In this document: positions 39,834 through 49,882 of the stretch, one piece after another
Layout: every line of letters begins with the position of its first letter
How positions within the stretch are numbered: position 1 is the stretch's first letter
Source of the DNA: Undaria pinnatifida
Lineage: Eukaryota; Sar; Phaeophyceae; Laminariales; Alariaceae
Assembly: GCA_012845835.1 (NCBI GenBank)
Contig: JABAKD010000023.1
Location: forward strand, 19,702,691-19,766,690
DNA: 64,000 nucleotides
Reading direction: 5' to 3'
The notes under the pieces: generated by a model
Told to the model about the DNA's origin: nothing
The model's input: the letters and a program-made list of their open reading frames with translations, nothing else
Database searches by the model: none
Position numbers and translations under genes: made by a program

Positions 39834-42800
39834 TGTGGCGTCGACGAGCTTGATATGCTATTGTGGCAGCGTTCCTTCAATCTCTCCGATTTTGTTTTTC
39901 GTAGGGATTTTGCTTTCGCTTTCCATCGAGCCCACAACCCCTGTTCCTTCTCGGGTGGCTTCTCAATGGAGGGAGCGCCCTTCCTCCTACAACGGCGACC
40001 ACAACAGCAGTGAGATGGCAGGGGCCCCTCCTGTTGGTCGCCGGGCCCGTACCACACGGACGACACCTTCCAAGTACGTGCGGACGACACTGCTCTGCGG
40101 AGCACACTCCTCGTCTCGAATTTTGGTCCCTCCTGTTGGTTGCTGGGCACGCACCACAGAGGACACCTTCCGAGTACGTGCGGACGACATTGCTCTTCGG
40201 AGCACACTCCTCGTCCCGGCCTTTGGTCGCATTAGTTCACCGCCAGCTGGTCATAGACCACTCCGCAGTGGAACTGCCCGAGCCCCACTCATCAGACTTG
40301 TTTGCTCCGCGCTCTGCCAGCATGTTGCACAGCACATCTCCGCGAGTTGCCAGCACAAGCCCCAAGATCGGCCATCGACTCGTACTTTTTTTTCGCGCTT
40401 TGGGGCTCGGAGGCATATGCACGACACGCCACGGACAAGCATACTGGAATAAACCCTTCGAATGACCTTCGACGGGGACTTCGCTTGCTGAGAGAGCCCA
40501 TCGACCAGCATACACCTTTGCTGTCGGAGCCAGACCGCCCTTCGCGAGACCCCCTTGGACTACGGGCACCGTGCTCTAGGAGCTCATGTCGGGGCTCCTT
40601 CCTTGTGATCCTACCTGGGAAGGAACAGGCGATGCTCGTGGAATGTTTGGGCTTTTTCGTTTGGCGAATTTTCCAGTACACGCGTTATCGTATGGGTTTC
40701 AGTACATGCGTCGATCCGTCTTGTGCGTCGAACAAACAGCTGCTCCCTTTCTGCCGAAATTAGTACTGCTACTAATTTGACGCACCTCGGACCCTTCTCC
40801 GATCTTTCTCGATCAACAGCGTTCCACTACTGCTGTGCGTGGCGTAGCTTCAACCACCATCATTTTTGCAGAGGTACCAACAACAGTGCAGCACAATGGG
40901 CTCGCTGTCAATGCCTGCCATATACCGCCGGATTCTCTGCTGTAGAAGTCACTGTACTGCAGCCAAGCCGCCTACTTTGCTCCTGCCCATCCACCACATA
41001 GCTCGACCCTTCACTGCCCCAGGGGCCATACAGCACCGCACTCTGACACCTTCCACTGCTGTGCGAGTGCTCCTTGCAAGTTCGATTCGAGAGGTTTTTT
41101 TTTTCTCGTCCTGGCCACCCCGTGACTAGAACTTGAGCCTAGTGAACGCTGAAACTCTGTGCTGGCTTTTTTGGGCAAGGCTGATGGTGTGTGCGATGCC
41201 CTATATTCCACCATTCATGGGTACGCGGGCCCTATAATACCACTTTCTGTGTATGCACAGCTGTGACAGTGCGGCACTCTGCACTGCTGTCAACGTAACT
41301 GTCCCTTTATCGGCGGGAGTGGGTACGGATTTGTTTTTCAGCTGTCCGGGAGTTAGGCCGTCTTCCTGCCGGTACCTGTGCTGCCCCTCCACAAAGCCGC
41401 TAGGATAAACGCTGCAATTTTTTTTGCAGCTGTCACGACGGGTATTGCCAGTTGAAATGCGGTTTACAGTTGGCGGAGATGCTGAGCACTATACTACTGT
41501 GGGCGCAAACGCTGCCTTTCTGCTGCTGTTGGTACATGTGCTGCCCTTCACGATAATGCTAGGGTCTACGCTGGGATTTTTTGTGCTTCTTCTCTGCACA
41601 TGTTCGGACAGCTACTGCCCGTTACAGAGCGCTTACTACACAGTTCGCGGAGATACTGCGCTTCACAGCTTTTAACAGTGCAGTGGATATCAGCCCGTTT
41701 GATGCGGTACCTTCGGGGGACAAACAGCCTTTCTATTCGGCTGTGGGCGTACACATTTTTCTACAGCTGGTGTTGGTACTACACTACCCATCTTGGTGCG
41801 GTTGAAATTGCCGTTACTTTTTAACACATCAGTGATACTGCAGCAATCAGCACTGCTGTAGGCGCGACCGTCCCCCTTTAGTGCGGTCGGGGAAAACTAC
41901 CTTGTTTGGGGGGGTTATACTGCCCGTTTTTTATACGGTTGTTGGGCGACCCTATACTGTGCTACCCCCCTACACTACACGTAGGTTAAATGCTGCCTGT
42001 TTTGGTGCGATGAGTGTTGGCGTGTTGGGCGACCCTTCACTGTGTTATCCCCTACACTTCACCTAGGTTAAATGCTGCCTGTTTTGGTGCGATGAGTGTC
42101 AGCGTGTTGGGCGAGCTTTCACTGTGCTTCCACCCCTAAACTACACCTAGGTTAAATGATGCCGTTTTTGGTGCGACGGGTGTCAGCGTGGTGGGTGACT
42201 TTTCACTGTGCTACCCCCTACACTACACCTAGGTTAAATGCTGCCTGTTTTGGTGCGATGAGTGTCGGCGTGTTGGGCGACCCGTCACTGTGCTTCCACC
42301 CCTGAACTACACCTAGGTAAAATGCTGCCGTTTTTGGTGCGATGAGTGTCGGCGTGTTGGGCGACCCTTCACTGTGCTTCCACCCCTACACTACACCTAG
42401 GTTAAATGCTGCCGTTTTTGGTGCGATGAATGTCAGCGTGTTGAGCGACTCTTACACTGTGCTTCCACCCCTACACTACACCTAAGTTAAATGCTGCCTG
42501 TTTTGGTGCGATGAGTGTCAGCGTGTTGGGTGACCTTTCACTGTGCTGCCCCCCTACACTACACCTAGGTTTAATGCTGCCTGTTTTGGTGCGATGAGTG
42601 TCAGCGTGTTGGGCGACCCTTCACTGCGCTTCCACCCCTAAACTACACCTAGGTTAAATGCTGCCTGTTTTGGTGCGATGAGTGTCGGCGTGTTGGGTGA
42701 CCTTTCACTGTGCTACCCCCTACACTACACCTAGGTTAAATGCTGCCTGTTTTGGTGCGATGAGTGTCGGCGTGTTGGGCGACCCTTCACTGTGCTTCCA

Positions 42801-43733
42801 CCCCTACGCTACACCTAGGTTAAACGCTGCCTGTTTTGGTGCGATGGGTGTCAGCGTGTTGGGTGACCTCTCACTGTGCTTCCACCCCTACACTACACAT
42901 AGGGTATATGCTGCCTGTTTTGGTGTGATGAGTGTCAGCGTGTTGGGCGACTCTTCACTGTGCTTCCACCCCTACACTACACCTAGGTTAAATGCTGCCT
43001 GTTTTGGTGCGATGAGTGTCAGCGTGTTGGGCGACCCTTCACTGTGCTGCACCCCTACACTACACCTAGGTTAAATGCTGCCTGTTTTGATACGACGAGT
43101 GTCGGCGTGTTGGGCGACTCTTCACTGTGCTACCCCCCACGCTACACCTAGGTTAAACGCTGCCTGTTTTGGTGCGATGAGTGTCGGCGTGTTGGGCGAA
43201 CCTTCATTGTGATAACCCCTACACTGCACCTTGGGTAAATGCTGCCTGTTTTGGTGCGATGAGCGTTGGCGTTTTGGGCGACGCTTTCCTGTGCTACCCC
43301 CCGCCGAGGTTAAGTGATGCCTGTCTCAATGTGATGGCTGCAGACGTACCTTTACTGTGTTGCACCCCCCTGCACTGCGGTTAGCGTCAGTGCTGCCCTT
43401 CTTGGCTGTTTTTACTGCGGTTCGTGCGGGCGTTACCCATATACCCTACGGTCAGACTGGGCGCTGCTCTTATGTTGCGGTTTTGATGGTTGGTACCTTC
43501 TTACTGCTGTACTCCTTTTATACGGCTAGTTGGCGTGGCTGCTACCATCACTGATGCTCGACGGACTCGAGGCCCATGTCTTGCTGTTTGCTGAAACACA
43601 GATATACCGCTACTTACAGCAGGGACACCACAACAGACATCTGCCTCCATAGCTTCTTTACGCGTCGTTCCCATCCCGCCACCTTCCCCCACACCCCCTC
43701 CTTCCGCTGCCCTCCATACAGACAACAAGCAAC
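39834..43733 (+). other. Long non-coding leader of element D
   Basis: After TG, the sequence TGGCGTCGACG at 39836-39846 is a candidate primer-binding site (complementary to a tRNA 3' end in CGTCGACGCCA, as at 12292-12302). Two ~103-bp tandem units follow at 40026-40232 (each with GTACGTGCGGACGACA and CGGAGCACACTCCTCGTC). Then come CACTGCTGT-rich sequence and the 84-bp minisatellite. ORFs here are short and frame-inconsistent; I see no gene. Confidence 0.6.
41906..43330 (+). repeat. 84-bp minisatellite in element D leader (~17 units)
   Basis: About 17 units of 82-85 bp with the consensus blocks GTTAAATGCTGCCTGTTTTG, GTGCGATGAGTGTCGGCGTG, TTGGGCGACCCTTCACTGTG and ACACTACACCTAG. Unit boundaries are near 41984, 42065, 42147, 42229, 42313, 42397, 42482, 42566, 42648, 42731, 42815, 42898, 42984, 43067, 43150, 43232 and 43309. 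A run of 84-bp units keeps a plus-strand frame open (42682-43074), but other units are 82-83 bp, so no coding role is likely. Older diverged units may extend to 41430 and 43560. Confidence 0.9.
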
Positions 43734-45410
43734 ATGTCTACCAGTGAGGAAGCGGGCTACTTGGGGCAGGCTGAGGTCTTCCACGCACCCCAACCTGGAT
43801 GCCCACAAGACAGGGAAAGCTCGCTCGAGATGCCGCGACTCGAGACGGGGGGAACCACCGGTGGCGGGTTCCGGTGACGAGACAGAAGACGGAGCACCAT
43901 ACCTCCACCCGTTCCCACCAACCAAGAGGGTCGAATCGCCGGTTCGCGCTGAGAAGAAGACGGACCAACCCCCACTGGACTCGAGGGCGTCTCGACGCCA
44001 GCTCTCACCAGCCCCGGGGGAGCGCCACCAGCTTCCCCCGCCCGCGCTCGACAGGGCACCACCGCCGCCACCTGGGCTCTCCGCGCTCGACAGAGCGCCA
44101 CTCCCAGAGCTCCCGGGACCGGGGCGCCCATGCCGCCCCCTTGGACTTGGCATACGCGGCGGCGCGGGCCCAGCGGGCGCTCGACGACGCCAACCAGACG
44201 GTAGCACGCCGACCACGGTTTGACGAAGATATCGAGCAGGCGAAGACCACTGCGCGGGAGGCGTCCCTGGTTGCGAAGAGGGCGCAACAAGCCCTCGCCC
44301 AATCAGTTGCGTCGGCTGCGGCGGGAGCTACCGCGGCCCCCTTGCCTTCGTTGCGCCGGCAGGGTGTCGCATCCCAGCGACCACGACCCGGGAACGACGC
44401 CTTCTTCAAGGGCATCGTCGCGTGCATGGCGTCTGCACCGAGGGCAGACTTCTCCTCAGCGTTGGCAACCGCGGTGGTGGAAACGGCCTGCGCCCTCCTC
44501 CCGTCAGAGTGGCCGGCGTCGCGGCAAGCGGACGTCCTCAGTGGAAGCGGCCTGGGCTCGCGTGGATTGTACGCCCTATGCTAGACAGACTAGAGCCGCC
44601 CCGACCCTTGCCCTCGTCAAAGCCCTGCTGATAGCCAACGACGAGGACCCCGACCCTGTCTTTTGGCCGCACCCCGGAGGAAGAGTTGGCATAACAAAAC
44701 CGGGGGGAAAAGCGACGCAGCGACAGTCGCGACCGCGGGGACCGCAACCATCGGGGTGGCGGCAAAAATGGTGAGGGTGACAACCACCACCACCGCCGCG
44801 GGGGTAACAGCGCATCGGGTGCTGGTGTGCCTGAGGGCGCCGCCGAGGGGGCAACTTTGGTCCAACAACCGGGGCAGTTGGCCGCAGCTCGGGCGGAGGC
44901 AACGGACGGCGGAGGAATGGCGCGAGAGGACGTTCAGCGTGGGACGGCTCGTAAACCTCCTCCCGCTCGTCTTCGTCCTCGAGCACGGACCACAGCGAGG
45001 TGGTCGTGGTAGCAGGCAAAAAGTGTCAAAAGCCATGGCAGGAGGAGCATCTGGGCCTGAAGCTTTCACCCTCCTGTTGCGTCTGCTGATCACGCACTTC
45101 GACGGGGTTGACACGGAGGAGGGCTACACTAAGTTGCATACTTTTGGAATGTGTAACGACATGCCCTTTTCTGGTTTCAGTGGGGAGTTTCGCGTACTTA
45201 TGCCGACCGTTAACGGGGAGTGAGCGTGTTTTGTCTCCGGGGACGGATGTGGTGTTGGAGGTGGTTCGGGTGGCGGCGAATGAGCAATTTCCGGCTCTCC
45301 TGCCTGCGTTGTACCCTGGTTCGAAGGCAATAAACCCGCGGCGATACGCCTCGTTGGATGCTATGTGGCTGGCTTTTAGTGACTAATAAGACACCTGCCG
45401 TCAACGGCGA
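43734..45410 (+). pseudogene. Element D gag, N-terminal and capsid regions (frameshifted)
   Basis: ATG at 43734 starts STSEEAGYLGQAEVFHAP and runs to a TGA at 43875. Further pieces lie in other frames: a Pro/Arg-rich stretch (43860-44160), an Ala-rich helical stretch (AYAAARAQRALDDANQTVAR, AREASLVAKRAQQALAQSVA), and AAPTLALVKALLIANDEDPD. A capsid-like end follows: EAFTLLLRLLITHFDGVDTE, NDMPFSGFSGEFRVLM, then VVRVAANEQFPALLPALYPG and RYASLDAMWLAF. At least four frameshifts. Position after the leader and before the CCHC knuckle supports gag. Confidence 0.6.
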
Positions 45411-45719
45411 ATTTTTTTTTTTTCTCTCCCTGTTTCTTTGACGGAAGCGCGGTCATGCGCCCTGTCGGGGCCCCGGCCCGCCGATCATGGGCGCGGCCAG
45501 GGCCGAGAGGCGTCCCAGTCGCTTTCGTGGCAGACGGGATTGAGCCATCATTCAACTGCCATGCCCATCGATGATTCATCTGACCCTTGGCTTGACCACA
45601 CATCGAACTGCTGGCCACTAGAAGAGCATCATTATGCAGAAGTGTTCGCCGTTAAGGCCTCGTTTTAGACAGACGACCCTCCCCTTTGGAGCGGCCTCCT
45701 TTCACCTCGCGCTGATGCC

Positions 45720-46480
45720 CTCCAAGAAAACCGGGGGCTTTGCCTCTACTGTCCCGAAGACAACCATGCCATCAAGCATTGTAGGCATCCTTTCATTAGT
45801 GCGAGTGGCTGCTTGAACCCTGAACTTGGCCAACTTGGCGACGATGACGCTCACCGACGTTGACACAAACGCATGGTCTGCTACCGCCGACACGACAAAT
45901 CTTCTCGCCCGAACAACCACAAGAAAAATCGTCGCCATCTTTCAGGATCAGGGCCAGGTAGACTGTCAAAACGATACCACATACACGTCGGATCACCATG
46001 GTGGTATCCTGCGCTCGCCCGCCTCTTCTGCCCCGCTCCCGCTTCTCAAATGCGCTTTGGAGCCGCCCACAACCCGGGCGAAAATAAATTTGGGCACCAA
46101 CCTGGCACATTCCGTAACGGCAATCGACAGCTCGACGGCGGTACGGCACCGTCGACAACACTGTCGGGGGGTACCTCTTTTGGTTTCAGACGATGTTCGT
46201 GTTCTGTTGCTAGCCTGTCCAGTAACGCAGCACAGATTGTCTCTGTCAAGAGCCCACGGGCTCCTACGCCGTCTGCGGACGATTCTCAGGGCGTAGTACC
46301 GGCGGCGGGAACTAGCGCTTCAAGCGTGGTTTCCTCCAGCCAGGTGATTTTGAATCTTTTCTTTCTTTCTTTTTCGACGGCGAGAACGCGCGCTTTCAGC
46401 GACGTTCCCGTCGGTCATGGTCTGAGTTCGGCAACGGGAACCGCGCTTCCGGCGCCGTACCCCTCAGCCGCGGCATAAAC
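45720..46480 (+). pseudogene. Element D nucleocapsid with CCHC zinc knuckle
   Basis: 45741-45782 encodes CLYCPEDNHAIKHC, an exact CX2CX4HX4C knuckle. After a shift, a basic stretch (CYRRHDKSSRPNNHKKNRRH) continues the nucleocapsid, followed by Gly/Ser/Ala-rich sequence (KSPRAPTPSADDSQGVVPAA) to 46478. The knuckle binds element RNA in gag particles. Sequence between 45410 and 45720 carries no clear domain. Confidence 0.7.
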
Positions 46481-47157
46481 TCAGCAATGGGGGTACGCGC
46501 TCCAAACGCCGCCCCCATCAACCATGGCACGGGAGCCTGCGCTTTGCGCGATCCCCCCCCCAGGCACGCGCCGCGCAACAATATAGCTGCGGCGACGGCG
46601 CGTCGCCTTTTTACGCGTATGTGTTCATCCCCCCCTCTCCCTGACCAGGCGGTGGCGGTCGGTTTGAGGTGTGGGACGGTCGACCCTCGAAACACTTTTT
46701 CTGACCACGAGGTGGCGGTCGATTTGAGGTGTGGGAAGGCCAACACTAAAACACCGAGATCTTTTGCGAGGCTCGATCCGGTGTTTGCTTGCGATAGCAG
46801 CGGACGCTCTGTCCTTTTTTCCATCGAGGAGGAGTCGACAAGATTAGCTACCTCGTGTCCCTTCTCCAAGAGACATAACGGAAGAGAGCTTCCTCGGGTA
46901 AACATATTATTGCCTTGCCCGAGCCCCGCTCCAGAAGACGCCCACAGGGTTTACGGACCCTGCTTCGTCTTTTAACACGCTAACCCACGTGTTCCAGGCT
47001 ACGTCTGCCCCAGTGGCACAGGAAGAAGATCCGACATTGCGCGACGGGCCAGTGGTGACTCCACGGCCTCCAGCCTGATCAGCTGGGCGCTATTCCCGTA
47101 AATTTACGGAAGAATCGCGCCTCCCGTCAAGCAGAAACAGTTCAGAGCCCCTGCCCC
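46481..47157 (+). other. Element D inter-domain region
   Basis: No clear domain. Contains two ~65-bp tandem units at about 46638-46745 (each with GCGGTGGCGGTCG and TTTGAGGTGTGGGA). Frames on both strands are open only in pieces. Confidence 0.45.
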
Positions 47158-47770
47158 TTCGGGCGCAGTTAGAGCAATTTTCTTGCGATTATACGCCAAA
47201 AAACGAAGAGGCCACGACGCGAGAAACCGTGGGTTCGGACTCGCGTCGTGCTCCCGAGGCCTGGTGTTCCTGAAGGGGACACTACAGGCCCAAAGAGCCG
47301 AGGACTGGTGTTCCCAGACGGGGACATTGCAGACCCAAATGCCGAACGAGGCTACCGACGGGTTGGCACCGTCGGTGTTGGACTCTTTTTCGGGTGCAAT
47401 GAGGGCGGCTTCTTACGAGTTTCCGCCAGCGAGTGAGGAGGACCCGAGGCGAGAAACCCCAGGTTCGGACTCGCATGTTGCTCCCGAGGCCTGGTGCTCC
47501 CGCAAGGGGACATTACACGCCCAAATAGCCGAGGACTGGTGTTCCCAGAAGGGGACATTGCAGACCCACAAATGTCCAACGAGGCTACCGACGGGTTGGC
47601 ACCGTCGGTTTTTGCCATTTTTCGGGCGCAGTTAGAGCGGATTCTCGCGCTTTTCCGCCAACGAACGAAGAAAGACCCAAGGCGAGATACCACGGGTTCG
47701 GATTCGCGTCGTGCTCCCGAGACCTGGTGTTCCCGGACGGGGACATTGCAGCCCAAATCTCAACACGTAT
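47158..47770 (+). repeat. 232-bp tandem repeat (~2.6 units) in front of NADAR
   Basis: Units start near 47158, 47390 and 47622, with shared blocks CGGACTCGCGTCGTGCTCCC, GAGGCCTGGTGTTCC, GGGGACATTGCAGACCCA and GAGGCTACCGACGGGTTGGC. The unit length is not a multiple of three, so the peptides (NEATDGLAPSVFAIF, RAQLERILALF) change frame from unit to unit. It separates gag from the NADAR gene. Confidence 0.8.
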
Positions 47771-48330
47771 TTTGACCCTTCTCTCGAATACTCCACAGCC
47801 AAAGTGGTGTTATTCTGGCAGCCCCCATCCTATTTTCCACCGTGGTCCCCTTCGGCGTTTGCCGTGGACGACGTACCATATTCTTGCGCGGAGCAGTACA
47901 TGATGGCCGAAAAGACCAAGTTTGTGCAAGACCATCGAGCAGTGGGGCTCATTATGTCGTCGCCTCGTCCAAGCATACGCAAACGCATCGGTCGAGGGGT
48001 GCGCAACTTTGACTCCGCTGTTGGGGACAGGGAGAAGCAAAACGCCGTGTCACCTGGCACCTACGCCAAATTCACGCAGAATCCAGCCATAAAAAGATCA
48101 CCTTTCAAGCTCTGACAACAAGCCTCCGGCTGAATCCAGCCCTCTGAACCCAGTGTGGGGCATTGGCCTCCGGGCGGATGGTCCCAGGGCCAACAACCCA
48201 TGCCAGGGGAGAGGAAAAACTTGCTCGGTGAGGCACTTTCTGCCGTTTGCGCAGCTATTTGCGACAATGAGACCGGGTCGGCGCACCCGGACTCCCCTAG
48301 TCGATTCCGCACCTGCACTGCGAGTGCAAG
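47771..48330 (+). pseudogene. NADAR (YbiA/DUF1768) domain protein inside element D
   Basis: NADAR proteins act on ADP-ribose-linked substrates: the bacterial relative YbiA is an N-glycosidase, and some remove ADP-ribose from guanine bases. Frame 1 (to 48115) has VVLFWQPPSYFPPWSPSAF, then PYSCAEQYMMAEKTKF (the family's S/C-x-E-x-Y and K motif), SSPRPSIRKRIGRGV and AKFTQNP. At about 48088 one extra A shifts the frame. The next frame continues with KDHLSSSDN and VWGIGLRADGPRANNPCQ, the WG-x-G block, and near 48210 a missing A shifts it again to GKNLLGEALSAVCAAI. The domain is essentially complete but carries these two frameshifts, both in A-runs. The upstream frame has no ATG near the domain, so it was probably a polyprotein part or starts in the repeats. 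Confidence 0.8.
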
Positions 48331-48435
48331 AACCAAGAAATCTCGTCCGCGCCGCAACCGGACCGTTAACAGCGGCCAGCGCTCGCAAAGCTTCCCCTTC
48401 GGCGTTCCCGACCTATTTCTCGGGCGCGTTGGCCA

Positions 48436-48666
48436 ATGAAAAGCCGTGAAGTTGTGGAGATAGCTTCTAGCGTCGGCCCTGACCTTGCGATGTCAGAACA
48501 CTGCCCCTGTTTCGTCGAGGGTAATGTGACGCTGGACGACGTTTTGTTCACTATGAAAATCGCGTATATCAGTCGAGCAACGCTCGACTCGGAGAGGCAC
48601 TGGACTCCTCTAGATTTGGGGACCGGCAGCATTGCTTGGGTTTCCAAACGCCTCCGAGGATACTGA
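48436..48666 (+). pseudogene. Possible protease remnant of element D
   Basis: A 76-codon frame with VEGNVTLDDVLFTMKIAYIS and then TPLDLGTGSIAWVSKRLRGY. LDLGTGS resembles the retropepsin LDTGS site with an insertion or substitution, at the expected place after gag and NADAR. The second ILG block is not found. This is a weak call; it could be unrelated. Confidence 0.3.
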
Positions 48667-49882
48667 GGGGAACAAATTTCCGCATATCCTCCGGCCACAA
48701 GTCATAGGAGAGCATTGGCAAAGTGGGGACCCTCAATGCACGAGTCCAGCGGTAGCTTGAGTTCGTCACCGCGTTCGATTGCACACTCGAGCACCGCAAA
48801 GGCAGCGCCAAGGGCATCGCCGATTTTATATGGCCCGTTTCCCAGAGCCGCTACGAAGTACGACTGCAGTGGCTTGAAAAAAATTCAACCCCGTGGGGTT
48901 GACAAGCCCCAACCCCATTGGAGATAGCGGTATCTACATCCTACGGACCCGCAGGCTGCGCGCTCCCCCCTCGCCGATCCCAGGAGTCGGTTCGGGTGGA
49001 CTCGCGCCCCTCGCCAAAAGCACTGTCTTGGGTGGGCTCGTGCCCCACACCGAAAGCACTGCTTTGAGTGGACTCGAACCCCTCGCCGAAAGCACTGTCT
49101 TGGGTGGGCTCGTGCCCCGCACTGAACATGCTGCCTTGGGTGGGCTCCCTCTCACCTCTACCGCGTTTCACGATTTTCGCACACACGAGCCACGTATAAG
49201 GATTGACGGCCTTTCTGCTTCCCCGGGGACATTCGTCGCTCGTGTTTCTGCCTCCGTCGCCACTACCGAAGGCTGTACCGGCCGCGGGTCGATTTCACCT
49301 GCCGCTGACACCGTTTTCGCTTCGGTTTTTGCCATACCCATCGAAGGCGGCACGGGTTCCGCAGAAGCCCTGGCTACAGCGACACCCATCGCACAGCCGA
49401 CTTATCTATCCCGGCGTTCTTTACAGGAGACAGCCCCGTCCACGGCCACCGGTTCGACTGTGTCCGTCTCCGCCATGCTTGGCACTCCAGCCCTTCCGTC
49501 GTCGACGACGCGCCGACGAACAGCGACAACAACGGGTAATGCACCCCCGCTGTAGATTATGGATTCGGGCCCGGCGGGGCCCCTCGGCCATCTTCCAGAC
49601 GAGGTAAAACTCCGTCGCGAGTCCCACGGCCGCGGCCGACCCTGTCAACCGCCGCGACCCCTGCTCTTGCCGACTCGCCGGTCCGCACGGTGCCACTACC
49701 GTCCGACCGCGACCACGCAGAGCCTATATGGGAACTCCTCTCTTACGGCTCACGCCTTCTCCTGGTGGCACGCCGACCGCGTATACAAGGTCGGACGCCC
49801 TCGGCAACGCTGCTGAATTGCGTTTCGCTGATTCCGTCGCGCGTTATTCACATGACGATTGAAAGCGATAGCACCACGCTGA
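48667..49882 (+). other. Element D region where RT/RNase H would be expected
   Basis: No RT or RNase H motif found in any frame. It holds about four tandem units of 36 bp at 48990-49150 (peptides GLAPLAKSTVLG, GLVPHTESTALS), a frame of 220 codons (48893-49555) rich in Ala, Thr, Ser and Pro, and Pro/Arg-rich sequence to 49880. This looks like spacer or disordered polyprotein sequence. Confidence 0.5.

Noticed and set aside
42682-43074. 130-codon ORF of repeating 28-residue units
   Set aside because: By-product of 84-bp minisatellite units; neighbouring units of 82-83 bp break the frame.
43614-44427. Long minus-strand ORFs over element D gag
   Set aside because: GC-rich antisense shadows; the plus strand carries gag-like sequence, and LTR, knuckle and integrase orientation is plus.
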